Part shown: positions 16,849-25,936 of the stretch, one piece after another
How the letters are laid out: every line of letters begins with the position of its first letter
Position numbering within the stretch: the first letter of the stretch is position 1
Assembly (NCBI GenBank): GCA_947447465.1
Contig: CANFKE010000018.1
Location: forward strand, 1 to 64,000
Origin: Chitinophagaceae bacterium
GTDB lineage: Bacteria; Bacteroidota; Bacteroidia; Chitinophagales; Chitinophagaceae
Length of the DNA stretch: 64,000 bases
Reading direction: 5' to 3'
The notes under the pieces: generated by a model
Seen by the model: the letters and a program-made list of their open reading frames with translations, nothing else
Database searches by the model: none
Told to the model about the DNA's origin: nothing
Position numbers and translations under genes: made by a program

Positions 16849-19800
16849 TTATTTCTGTTCCAATACAAAGTGGAATACTTTATTCATATGCTGTGAACGA
16901 ACATTCAGTATATACATACCATTCGCAAGGATACCATTCAGCTTTATCTGCTCATTGAAGGCTCCGTTCTTGGTTTGCGTATTGCCGGTATAAACTACCT
17001 GTCCTACCATGTTGGTCACTTCAAGCACCATATCCTCATCTACAGATATACCTACATTGCCCTTCACTATGAATGAACCATTATTCGGGTTAGGCACCAA
17101 AGCTATACTTGCCTCTCCGCCTGTCACATTGTTCACTCCTACTCCGCCGCTGCCTATCACACTCATAGCAAGTACATTAGAGATAGTAGTACCACCGCAA
17201 AGGTCAGTATTCGTTACATGGCAGGTTACCATATCTCCCGATACCAGCAAGCTGGTGATGAACGTTACACCTGTAGCACCCGATACCGGCATACCGTTGA
17301 TATACCACTGATAGGAAGGAGCAGCACCGCCGCCACTTACAACATTCACAGTAAAGGTATCATTCATGCCCAATGTTATCGTAGTTCCCGGATGTGCCGT
17401 AATAGTTGCCACCGGAGTTACTGTTGTACCAATGGTCATGATCATTTGAGCAGTATCACTTGTTGGCGCTACGCAAGGATAGTTACTGGTCATTTTTACT
17501 ACCACCATATCACCGTTAGATGGTGTATAGAAGTAGGTTGGCCCTGTAGCTACTGCCACACCATTTACTGTCCATAAGTATGCAGGTGCAGTACCTCCGT
17601 TAGTTTCACTTGTAGTGTAGGATACAATGTTACCCGCACATGCGGTAGGTCCGGTGCTCGATGTAAGCACTACATCAGGAACTACGAATGGTACGATATC
17701 CAACGTAAGACTCGCAGAGGTAACTACTGCCGAACTACCCGAAAGGCAACCTGCAGTACTTGTCATCACTGCGGTAACTACATCACCACTGTTTGCCAGG
17801 TAAGTATAGTTGGTCGTTCCCGATACAGGCGATCCGTTTACATACCATTGGAAGGTAGGACCGGCACCGGCATTTACAGGATAAGTGTACACTGTTGTAA
17901 ATGCACCCGCACAACCCGTATCTGTATGAGCAGTTGCCAAGGTCAATGCAGGGGTTACTATCGGATTCACGGTCATAGTAAGGAATGTGCTGGCCGATGC
18001 AGGCACTGCGCAAGCCAGGTTACTTACTATATTCAACGCTACTACATCCCCGTTCACAGGCACATAGCTATATGAGCTGGCGGCTGATACTGCAGTACCA
18101 TTTACTGTCCATGAGTAAGTTGGTGCACTACCGCCGTTAACTATGGTTGGCGTATAGGTTACCGTACCTCCCGCACATATCGTTGTACCCGGATTAGCAG
18201 ACAAACTTACTGTTGGCACAAATGATGGATTCACCGTCATAGTGCTGTAGGCCTGACAACCGCTGCCATTGGTGAGGGTAATATTTGCAGTACCCACACT
18301 CAGCGCATGTACAATACCTGTACTTGATTCTATCGATGCTACCAGAGGAGCACTGCTCGTCCATGTGCCACCCGATGGTGAACTTGTCAATGTTGTCGTT
18401 GTATTATTACACATCGATGTAGCACCCGATATCGCTCCCGGTAATGCATTCACAGTTACTGTAGTGCTTCTCGAGCAGCCTGTTGATGTTTGTGTAAAGA
18501 TGATCGTTCCGCTTCCTGCACTCACACCGGTTACCATACCCGATGCGTTTACTGTGGTGATCAATGGCGTCGATGTACTCCATGTACCCGGCGTACTTGC
18601 ATCTGCCAATGTGGTCGAAGCCAGATTACAGATCGTTGTCGTACCGGTTATTACAGCAGGCAAGGCGTTTACAGTTACCAAAGCTGTATCATAGCAACCA
18701 TTGGTTGCGGTATAGGTAATGATAGCAGTACCCGATGATACACCTGTTACTACTCCCGATGAGGTTACAGTTGCTCTTATCGGCGAACTTGAGGTCCATG
18801 TACCAACGCCTGTAGCGTCAGACAATGTGGTCACTCCTCCCGATGCACATACAGACATCGCGCCTGTTATGTTAGCAGGATTAGCATTCAATGCCAATGA
18901 AACTGTAGCACGGCAGCCAGGTATCGTAGTATAGGTGATCAGCGCAGTTCCCGATGTCAGACCGATTACTGTTATTGGCGATCCTGTTGTCGATGATATC
19001 GTAGCTATAGTACCTGTTGATGTACTCCATGTTCCGCCTGTTGTTGACTCTGTAAGTGTTGTTGTTCCGCCATTATAGCAAACATACGTACCACCACCTA
19101 TTGTTGCAGGAGGGGCCACAGAGGTGATCAGCGATGTATCACTGCATCCCGTAGCTAAGGTATAAGTAATGATAGCAGTACCCGCAGAACCCGTTGTTAC
19201 TACACCCGTACTGTTTACCGTAGCTATGGCACCATTACTGCTGGTCCATGTACCACCCGGTGTAGGGTTGCTCAGTGTAGTAGTAAGACCACCACTGCAG
19301 ATAACGGTATTACCTGTGGTCAATGTTACGAACGTAGATACATTCACTGTAGTGAAGGTAACGCAACCACCTACTGTATAGAACACAGTATCAGCACCTG
19401 CCGCAATGCCATGCACCACACCGGTACTTGCGTTCACTGTAGCTACAGTATTATTAGAGGTTGTCCATGTTCCGCCGGTAGTAGCATCTGTTAAGGTAAG
19501 ATCACTACCTGCGCATATATTAGTAGATCCGCTCGCTGTTATCGCTGGCGGAGCTGTTATTGTTACCGCACTGGTATCATAAGATGAGCAGGTACCCAAT
19601 GTGGTAGAAGCTATATAATCGGTAGTTGTGGTGGTCAATACTGTCGTAGGATGCACATATACCTGATAGGCTGCAGTACCTGCTATATATGGTGTGGTCA
19701 GCGCGGCATCAGAGAACAGATTGGTAACTGGCGTCCATACTGGCGCAGGTCCTACTGTTGGTGTACCGGTAATGCTCACATTGTCAACAGCCCAATAAAA

Positions 19801-22800
19801 GCCATAGCTTGAATTGTAATAGAAGCGCAACATACAATTGGTGCTGCCTGCATATGGAGAAAGGTCATAATTGTCTGTCACAAAACCCGTTGCTGTACCT
19901 GTTGTTACTGTAGCATAATCATGTATCATGTTCCATGTAGTACCGCCATCGGTTGAGATATCAACAGACACCATATTGTCAGCATAATACCCATGTAGAT
20001 AATGTTGGAAAGACAATGACACCGATGCGAAACCACCTAACGAGAACGTTGGCGACATCAACGATGATATGGTGGTAGATCCTGATCCGCCTGCATCTGC
20101 ATTGGTGATCACAAATGCTGAATTATCCGGACTGTGGAAGGTCGTACCGAAACCATAAGTATAACCATCAGGCTCACCCTGCCATGGACTCGTAGCAGAA
20201 GACGATGAACTGCCTGTATTATCTACTATCCATGTGCCAAGTCCTGCATTGAAATCTTCTGTAAATATTACCGTTCCCGGTATGCCCGGAACAGCCGCGG
20301 TAAGGGTCACGCTCGATCCGTTACAAACACTTGCTGGCGCAGGTGTAATAACTGGTATCGGTGATGTTGGCAACAATGGCTGTGTAGCGGTCAATGTGAG
20401 CGTACAGGTACCATCTGTTGCGGTAAATGAATACGTACTTGGAACCGCAACACCCGGCGCTGTCGGATTCAGCAAGGTAGAAGTAAATCCACCCGGACCG
20501 CTCCATGAATAGGTTGGAGCTGTTGTTGTACCATTAAGGGTAAACGGACTATTAGGGCAAACAGCCGCACTGGCAGACGCTGTAGATGTAAATAAGCAAT
20601 GAGCTATAATATAGACACTGTAATCTATTACATCTCCTGTATAATAGTTCGGAGCAGTACCGAAGTAATTATAAGCGCATGGATCCAAATGTGCAGGTGC
20701 AGTAGATCCGCCCGGATAGCTCGCATTGATAGCGCGCATACGCATGGTATGTGAACCAAGTGTTGCACCTGTTGGTATCGTAATATTGAACAAGGTCGGA
20801 TTTACCGTACTGAATGGATCAAAACCAGATACAGGGCTAACCTCTTCTGTTACTTCATATATACCATTATCATTAAAATCTATCCATACTTGCATCATCT
20901 GATGATCATAGGCATTGATCCATGTTCCGGTCGATGCATATACACCACCCTGCTCCATCATCAATGCTGGTAGTGCGGTATGGTCAAGGTAACCTGTGGC
21001 CGTACTTACTGCAGTGGTCAGACCAACATCATTGATAGAAGTACCACCAAATCCGGTTACCGCAAATGATGTAAGTCCGTCATAGACCAGATCCGGAGCA
21101 TAACCCCATGATGAACTGCTCGGGAAACATGGTGGAGTCGCCACATAAGTAATTACAGCAGGAGTAGAGGTAGCTACACCTCCTGAAGAACAAGTGATCA
21201 CACACTGGAACCACATATCAGCAGAGATACTAAGGAACGAATAGGTATTATTGGTAGCACCAGCTATATCTGTCCACGGGCCCGACGCACTTGACGCCGA
21301 CTGCCATTGGTAAGTAAGACCTGATGCACTCACAGCGCCAGACAAACTTACAGTGAACGGTATAGATGCACCTCCACTGGTTGGCGTGGCAACAGTAGTA
21401 CCAGCTACCGGCGTTCCGCTGCATGGTGGCAATGCAATGATATTAGCCATGTAGTCACGGGTCATACCATAATAGTAGGTGTATGAAGCGTCATATGAGT
21501 TACATGGATCCATGTCTCCTGACAAACCGCAACTATATGTATATGCATTTCTTACGCGCATTCTGTGAAGACCTGCCGCCGCTGTCATAGGTATGGTCAA
21601 TGTGTAACCATCAGACGTAACATACGTAGAACACAATCCTGTGCCGATAACTGGTGTAACTTCCTCTGAAACAGCGAAAACACCATCATCATTAAAATCT
21701 ATCCATATTTGGTTCTCATACTCATAACCGCCGCTGCTGTAAGACAATGTGCCCGAATAGACGCCACCTTGCTGCAGATCCACAGCGGGTACGGCTGTCA
21801 TATCTTCATAACCATTGGATGGGATAGTAGCAGGTCCTGCATCATTTAAAATTGAACCCGCATAGCCCGTAAGTGAAACAACATCCAATCCATAAGATGT
21901 TGCGGGACTATAGGTGTATGAAGGTGTGCAATAGCAATATCCAAGGTAATTGACAAATACTACTGAAGATGTGCCTGACAAACCGGATGCTGGACAGTTG
22001 ATCACCAACTGATAATAGGTTGGCGCAGACTCCGTATTTGAATAGGTCAATGAAGTAGCACCTGCTATATCAACAAATGGACCTGAAGCACTAGCAGATG
22101 ACTGCCATTGGTAAGTAAGTCCCGATGCTATTGAAGCTCCTGTAGCACTCAAAGTAAATGCTGTAGAAGGACATGCCAAAATAGCTGTTGATGTAGCGGT
22201 ACCTGCAGATGGTGTTCCTGTACATGCAGGTGCAGCTATAATGTTGGCAGTATAGTCGCGGGTCATACCATATGTGTAGGTATTACCACTGGCATCACTG
22301 GAAGCGCATGGATCCATATCTGTTGATGTTGCACTACCATAATACATTACACTATACCTCACCCGCATACGATGTGTGCCTACAGCAGCCGTAATAGGTA
22401 TATTCATAGTATAAGCATCAAAGGAGCTATATGGAGCTGAATAGATTGGTGATGTTACCTCCTCAGAAATATCAAAAACACCATCATTATTAAAGTCTAT
22501 CCATACCTGACTTTCATAGGCGTTCCAGGTATCATGATAACTTATGTCGCCGCTGTAAGAACCACCTTGTTGCAGATCTACACTTATAGCAGTTCTGTCA
22601 TCATAGCCGTTGGTAGGCTGTGGCAAAGTACCACCATCACTTATTGAACTACCTGAATAGCCTGTAAGGTTAAATATGTCTATACCCTCGTATGAAGGTG
22701 ATGCCGGTGAATTGCTGTAAGATGGCACGCAATAGCAGAAACCATAGTAGTTAACAAATACCGATGTAGATGTTGAAGTCGTTGTTGATGCCGGACAGTT

Positions 22801-24552
22801 CACTACCAACTGATAATAAGTTGGAGCAGTTATGATGTCAGAATAAGTATTAGAAGTAGCTCCGGCTATATCCGTCCATGGTCCTGTAGCACTAGCAGAT
22901 GACTGCCACTGATACGTAAGACCTGCCGCAACGGTCAGACCGGTCGAACTCAACGTAAAAGATGTTGATGGGCAAGCCAAAGTAGCTGACGAAGTAGCTG
23001 TTCCTGCTGTTGGAGTACCCGTACATGTTGGTGCCGCAAGAATATTCACTGTATAATCACGGGTTACACCATAGGTATAATATCCGCCGCTCGCATCACT
23101 GTTAGCGCATGGGTCCATTTGTGTAGATAACGGACCATAATCCAGATCCGCATATCGGATACGCATACGGTGCGATCCTAAAGGTGCGGCAATAGGAACA
23201 GTGATAGAAAAAGCATCAGATGATACCCATGAACCCGAATTAATGATACCTGTTGCTAATTCAGATACATCAAATATGCCGTCATCATTATAATCTATCC
23301 ATATCTGACTTTCATAAGAAGATGCTGAGTTAGTGTAGTTAAGTAAACCACTATAAGTATTACCCTGCTGCATATCCACAGATACACCGGTAAGGTTCTC
23401 ATATCCATCAGCAGGAACAGTTGACGGACCTGCATCATTGATAGTAGAACCTGCTTCCCCGGTCAAACTCACAAGGCCTAGTGCGCCCGACCAGGTTGTT
23501 AGTGAAGGTGATGTGCCATACAATCCCGAAGTACAATAACATACAGGACTATATGGTACTGCTACTGAAGCAGAAATATCGAATGACCCTGACGTTGGAC
23601 AAGTTAATACCAACTGATAATACATATCACCCGACTCGGTAGTTACGAACGGATTAGTTGTACCACCCGGGATATTCGTCCATGTAGAAAAGTCTGGAGA
23701 AGATTGCCACTGATAAGTAAACCCTGTGGCAACTGTACCTCCTGTAGTGCTCAAGGTAATATTATCTGTAAGACATGCAATAGCAATATTAGCAACTGCA
23801 GTACCTGCCACAGGTGTACCTGTGCACGCTGGTGGCGGGGTCCAGCTATATACTTGACCATTTGCAGGTGAGCCATCAAGGTAGCTCACAAATGAAGAGG
23901 AAGATGAAGTTGGAGCAGTTGAAAGATCAGATAAGGTCTGATAATCACCACCTGTAGTACCACCTATTCCTATGGTTGCACTTCCATAACCTCCTGTGAC
24001 CGTTCCATTATTATAAATAAAATCTATCCTGTTACTGGTTTCGTTCAGTACCACTTCAAAATCCTGATAGCCACCACTACCGGATGCTCCGTAATATTCA
24101 AATGAAGACCACTGAAATATAAATTGGCGGTTAGGGGCTGTCCCTATAGTTGTATAATAGGCAGATCCGGGAAGAGAACTAAATCCTGCACCATTAAGGT
24201 CATCCCAATTGGCCATCAATATACCTGCCCAACTCGCTATGGTGCCCATATTACCGGTTGTATTATTACGGCTGATTGAGCCTGTACCATAATAATTACC
24301 AAATGACAACCATCCGTTCGAACACGCAGACAACTGAGTGTAGTCAACTCCGCAATAGTTGAAGTTGAATCCTATCGGTATTCCGGTATAAGAATCATCA
24401 TCTGCAACTACCGAGGAAACGTACGTTCCGGTTGTCGAGATATCTATAAATGTACCCGACGATGCCGAGAACCCATAACTGGCCGCCGTTATCTGGCTGT
24501 AACCGGCAAATGACAGACACAGTAAGACAAATAGGATGGATAATTGTTTCAT
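16849..24552 (-). CDS. Giant T9SS-secreted protein with four GEVED domains (paralog 3)
   Basis: I place the start at ATG 24552 (2567 residues) because the signal peptide MKQLSILFVLLCLSFAGYSQ begins there; the frame is open 12 codons farther upstream. A lectin-like N-terminal domain (about 20-245) is followed by four alternating Ig-like (GLTYQWQSS) and GEVED units. Each GEVED carries a D-rich loop such as WIDYNDDGIFDVSE or WIDFNDNGIYEVTEE, up to about residue 1320. A jelly-roll domain (about 1415-1600) with EDFNAGLGTW follows, then six two-cysteine Ig-like repeats, four PKD/Ig-like repeats, and a T9SS sorting domain (LVPNPNNGSFIVKG ... FHFVLEQK). It is the largest of three tandem paralogs. Each gene has its own terminator or gap, so they are probably separate transcripts. 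Confidence 0.87.
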   Translation of the reverse strand: MKQLSILFVLLCLSFAGYSQITAASYGFSASSGTFIDISTTGTYVSSVVADDDSYTGIPIGFNFNYCGVDYTQLSACSNGWLSFGNYYGTGSISRNNTTGNMGTIASWAGILMANWDDLNGAGFSSLPGSAYYTTIGTAPNRQFIFQWSSFEYYGASGSGGYQDFEVVLNETSNRIDFIYNNGTVTGGYGSATIGIGGTTGGDYQTLSDLSTAPTSSSSSFVSYLDGSPANGQVYSWTPPPACTGTPVAGTAVANIAIACLTDNITLSTTGGTVATGFTYQWQSSPDFSTWTNIPGGTTNPFVTTESGDMYYQLVLTCPTSGSFDISASVAVPYSPVCYCTSGLYGTSPSLTTWSGALGLVSLTGEAGSTINDAGPSTVPADGYENLTGVSVDMQQGNTYSGLLNYTNSASSYESQIWIDYNDDGIFDVSELATGIINSGSWVSSDAFSITVPIAAPLGSHRMRIRYADLDYGPLSTQMDPCANSDASGGYYTYGVTRDYTVNILAAPTCTGTPTAGTATSSATLACPSTSFTLSSTGLTVAAGLTYQWQSSASATGPWTDIAGATSNTYSDIITAPTYYQLVVNCPASTTTSTSTSVFVNYYGFCYCVPSYSNSPASPSYEGIDIFNLTGYSGSSISDGGTLPQPTNGYDDRTAISVDLQQGGSYSGDISYHDTWNAYESQVWIDFNNDGVFDISEEVTSPIYSAPYSSFDAYTMNIPITAAVGTHRMRVRYSVMYYGSATSTDMDPCASSDASGNTYTYGMTRDYTANIIAAPACTGTPSAGTATSTAILACPSTAFTLSATGASIASGLTYQWQSSASASGPFVDIAGATSLTYSNTESAPTYYQLVINCPASGLSGTSSVVFVNYLGYCYCTPSYTYSPATSYGLDVVSLTGYAGSILNDAGPATIPSNGYEDMTAVPAVDLQQGGVYSGTLSYSSGGYEYENQIWIDFNDDGVFAVSEEVTPVIGTGLCSTYVTSDGYTLTIPMTAAAGLHRMRVRNAYTYSCGLSGDMDPCNSYDASYTYYYGMTRDYMANIIALPPCSGTPVAGTTVATPTSGGASIPFTVSLSGAVSASGLTYQWQSASSASGPWTDIAGATNNTYSFLSISADMWFQCVITCSSGGVATSTPAVITYVATPPCFPSSSSWGYAPDLVYDGLTSFAVTGFGGTSINDVGLTTAVSTATGYLDHTALPALMMEQGGVYASTGTWINAYDHQMMQVWIDFNDNGIYEVTEEVSPVSGFDPFSTVNPTLFNITIPTGATLGSHTMRMRAINASYPGGSTAPAHLDPCAYNYFGTAPNYYTGDVIDYSVYIIAHCLFTSTASASAAVCPNSPFTLNGTTTAPTYSWSGPGGFTSTLLNPTAPGVAVPSTYSFTATDGTCTLTLTATQPLLPTSPIPVITPAPASVCNGSSVTLTAAVPGIPGTVIFTEDFNAGLGTWIVDNTGSSSSSATSPWQGEPDGYTYGFGTTFHSPDNSAFVITNADAGGSGSTTISSLMSPTFSLGGFASVSLSFQHYLHGYYADNMVSVDISTDGGTTWNMIHDYATVTTGTATGFVTDNYDLSPYAGSTNCMLRFYYNSSYGFYWAVDNVSITGTPTVGPAPVWTPVTNLFSDAALTTPYIAGTAAYQVYVHPTTVLTTTTTDYIASTTLGTCSSYDTSAVTITAPPAITASGSTNICAGSDLTLTDATTGGTWTTSNNTVATVNASTGVVHGIAAGADTVFYTVGGCVTFTTVNVSTFVTLTTGNTVICSGGLTTTLSNPTPGGTWTSSNGAIATVNSTGVVTTGSAGTAIITYTLATGCSDTSLITSVAPPATIGGGTYVCYNGGTTTLTESTTGGTWSTSTGTIATISSTTGSPITVIGLTSGTALITYTTIPGCRATVSLALNANPANITGAMSVCASGGVTTLSDATGVGTWTSSSPIRATVTSSGVVTGVSSGTAIITYTATNGCYDTALVTVNALPAVITGTTTICNLASTTLADASTPGTWSTSTPLITTVNASGMVTGVSAGSGTIIFTQTSTGCSRSTTVTVNALPGAISGATSMCNNTTTTLTSSPSGGTWTSSAPLVASIESSTGIVHALSVGTANITLTNGSGCQAYSTMTVNPSFVPTVSLSANPGTTICAGGTVTYTPTIVNGGSAPTYSWTVNGTAVSAASSYSYVPVNGDVVALNIVSNLACAVPASASTFLTMTVNPIVTPALTLATAHTDTGCAGAFTTVYTYPVNAGAGPTFQWYVNGSPVSGTTNYTYLANSGDVVTAVMTSTAGCLSGSSAVVTSASLTLDIVPFVVPDVVLTSSTGPTACAGNIVSYTTSETNGGTAPAYLWTVNGVAVATGPTYFYTPSNGDMVVVKMTSNYPCVAPTSDTAQMIMTIGTTVTPVATITAHPGTTITLGMNDTFTVNVVSGGGAAPSYQWYINGMPVSGATGVTFITSLLVSGDMVTCHVTNTDLCGGTTISNVLAMSVIGSGGVGVNNVTGGEASIALVPNPNNGSFIVKGNVGISVDEDMVLEVTNMVGQVVYTGNTQTKNGAFNEQIKLNGILANGMYILNVRSQHMNKVFHFVLEQK

Positions 24553-25285
24553 GACACTTGATTTTTTAATTGTTCTGGTATAACTCATAAAGATGTATCA
24601 ACACGCAAATTGATAGATAAAGTTAACTATTACTTCACTATTTATAAACCCTCGGTTTTTATGCAAAACTATCCGAATGAATAAAAGATCATACCACCGC
24701 TTAACTTTATAGTTAATTACAATACCTCAAACATTCACTTTATAATTTTTTCATACAATTAATATAAATAATAAGATAGAATAGTAGCCTTTGCTCAGAA
24801 CGTATTCTTTTGACTTAATAATATAACTTACCATTAATGCAACAAATAAATATGTTTTAAACCCTTTTATGCAGGGGTATCCAAAGTACTGACAACTACA
24901 TATTTTATTTTTTACATGCATTTGCATTTCATTTTTCTACCATACCATTTTTATAGACTTAAACGCAGAAATTAAATAAAACATAAATAACATGTGAATT
25001 TATTAAAGTCTGATATTGTTAAAGAAAATACAAAATGTTAACATTTTTTTAACACTCCGAAACCCAAGTTTTTAATGCTTGAACTTCAAAAATGTAAGTG
25101 TTTGTATTTTTAGTTAATAAAAGAATAACTCATCTCAACCAAAACATAATTCCTCCAAAAAATTCAGAAAATGTGAATTAACATATTCAAACCCAACCCT
25201 TTGGCCACTAGTTACACCACCTCACGTATTCATACGATTGATGGCTGTGACAGAAAAAAGATATCCACAAATATCACCCCTCCCC

Positions 25286-25312
25286 AACCCTTACCCACAG
25301 CACTTTACAGCC
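25286..25312 (+). repeat. 27-bp duplicated segment, copy 1
   Basis: This matches 25821-25847 over its first 14 and last 8 bases, with five differing bases between. Both copies lie in the noncoding island 535 bp apart, in the same orientation. Confidence 0.6.
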
Positions 25313-25466
25313 CTGTTCTCACGTAACTTTTGTGAATATCTTTATTTGCTGCATCTCTATCCCCGCATTAATTTGCACCCACGTTTAAATGTTCCCACCC
25401 TGAGTTGGCTGATGGGTTGGAAATGACCAATACGCTCTTTGACTTACACTAGCAAGATCCACAAAA

Positions 25467-25530
25467 GTGGCAGAAAAAGTGGCAATAACTGGCAGAAAGT
25501 AGCAGAAAGTGGCAGAAAGTGGCAATAAGT
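25467..25530 (+). repeat. GTGGCARAAA iteron-like array
   Basis: About six copies of a roughly 10-bp unit (GTGGCAGAAA, with variants GTGGCAATAA and GTAGCAGAAA) run in direct orientation. Similar units return at 25735-25796, and inverted copies (TGCCACTTTT) occur at 25586-25617 and 25886-25896. The period is close to one helical turn. Confidence 0.75.
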
Positions 25531-25585
25531 TAAAACGCTTAAAACCCTTATCTGTAGAGCCTAATAGCAAAATATTGATCAACAA

Positions 25586-25617
25586 ACTGCCACTTTTATT
25601 AAAAACTGCCACTTTTT
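25586..25617 (-). repeat. Inverted GTGGCA repeat pair
   Basis: Two copies of ACTGCCACTTTT, 19 bp apart, are complementary to the array at 25467-25530. Confidence 0.65.
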
Positions 25618-25633
25618 AGAAACGTACAAATAA

Positions 25634-25684
25634 TGTTGTTCGTAGAGACGCATAATTGCGTCTCCACAGCGGTCGGTAACAACA
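25634..25684. repeat. Small palindromic element (REP/MITE-like)
   Basis: The inner arms GAGACGCA (25645-25652) and TGCGTCTC (25657-25664) enclose TAAT. The outer arms TGTTGTT (25634-25640) and AACAACA (25678-25684) form a second inverted repeat. Similar GTAGAGACGC palindromes are, from memory, dispersed intergenic repeats in various bacteria. Only one copy is visible here. Confidence 0.5.
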
Positions 25685-25734
25685 GACATTATTACCTCTA
25701 ACATATAAAACCAAACCTATTTAGGGACGAGGCA

Positions 25735-25796
25735 GTGGCAGACAGTCGCAAAAAGTGGAAGAAATGTGGCAAAAAGTGGAAGAAAGTGGAAGTTTT
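25735..25796 (+). repeat. Second, degenerate GTGGCA/GTGGAAGAAA array
   Basis: Units such as GTGGCAGACA, GTGGAAGAAA and GTGGCAAAAA recur with roughly 10-12 bp spacing, in the same orientation as the array at 25467. Confidence 0.6.
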
Positions 25797-25820
25797 TGGA
25801 AATTTGTTAAAATGCCCTGT

Positions 25821-25847
25821 AACCCTTACCCACAAAGCATTACAGCC
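25821..25847 (+). repeat. 27-bp duplicated segment, copy 2
   Basis: This is the diverged partner of 25286-25312. It lies 25 bp after the second GTGGCA array. Confidence 0.6.
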
Positions 25848-25936
25848 AAAACACCCCGAACAAAACTTCCGCAAACACAAAAAAATTGCCACTTTTCAAA
25901 TGAACAACTTTAGCTAACAAAATCGAATATGTGAAA

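Larger units (their letters stand above)
24553..25936. other. 1.4-kb noncoding island
   Basis: No credible gene is present. The first 600 bp (24553-25150) are very AT-rich and include the upstream region of paralog 3. The part from 25230 to 25900 holds GTGGCARAAA repeats in both orientations, two diverged copies of a 27-bp segment, a small palindromic element, and several sequences one base away from a DnaA box: ATATCCACA near 25260, and TTACCCACA at 25291 and 25825. Short open frames exist here, but they merely translate the repeats. It could be the remnant of a mobile element or a protein-binding array. Confidence 0.6.

Noticed and set aside
25467-25796. GTGGCARAAA repeats as a CRISPR array
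   Set aside because: Units are only about 10 bp, contiguous or irregularly spaced, in both orientations and without unique 30-40 bp spacers. No cas gene is present.
25230-25892. Short open frames in the noncoding island as genes
   Set aside because: Their translations are low-complexity readings of the repeats (for example LPLSATFCYFLP) with no recognisable start context or domain.
24553-25936. The island as the chromosomal oriC
   Set aside because: DnaA-box-like sites all have at least one mismatch, dnaA and typical origin neighbours are absent, and gene direction does not switch around it. GC skew would be needed.
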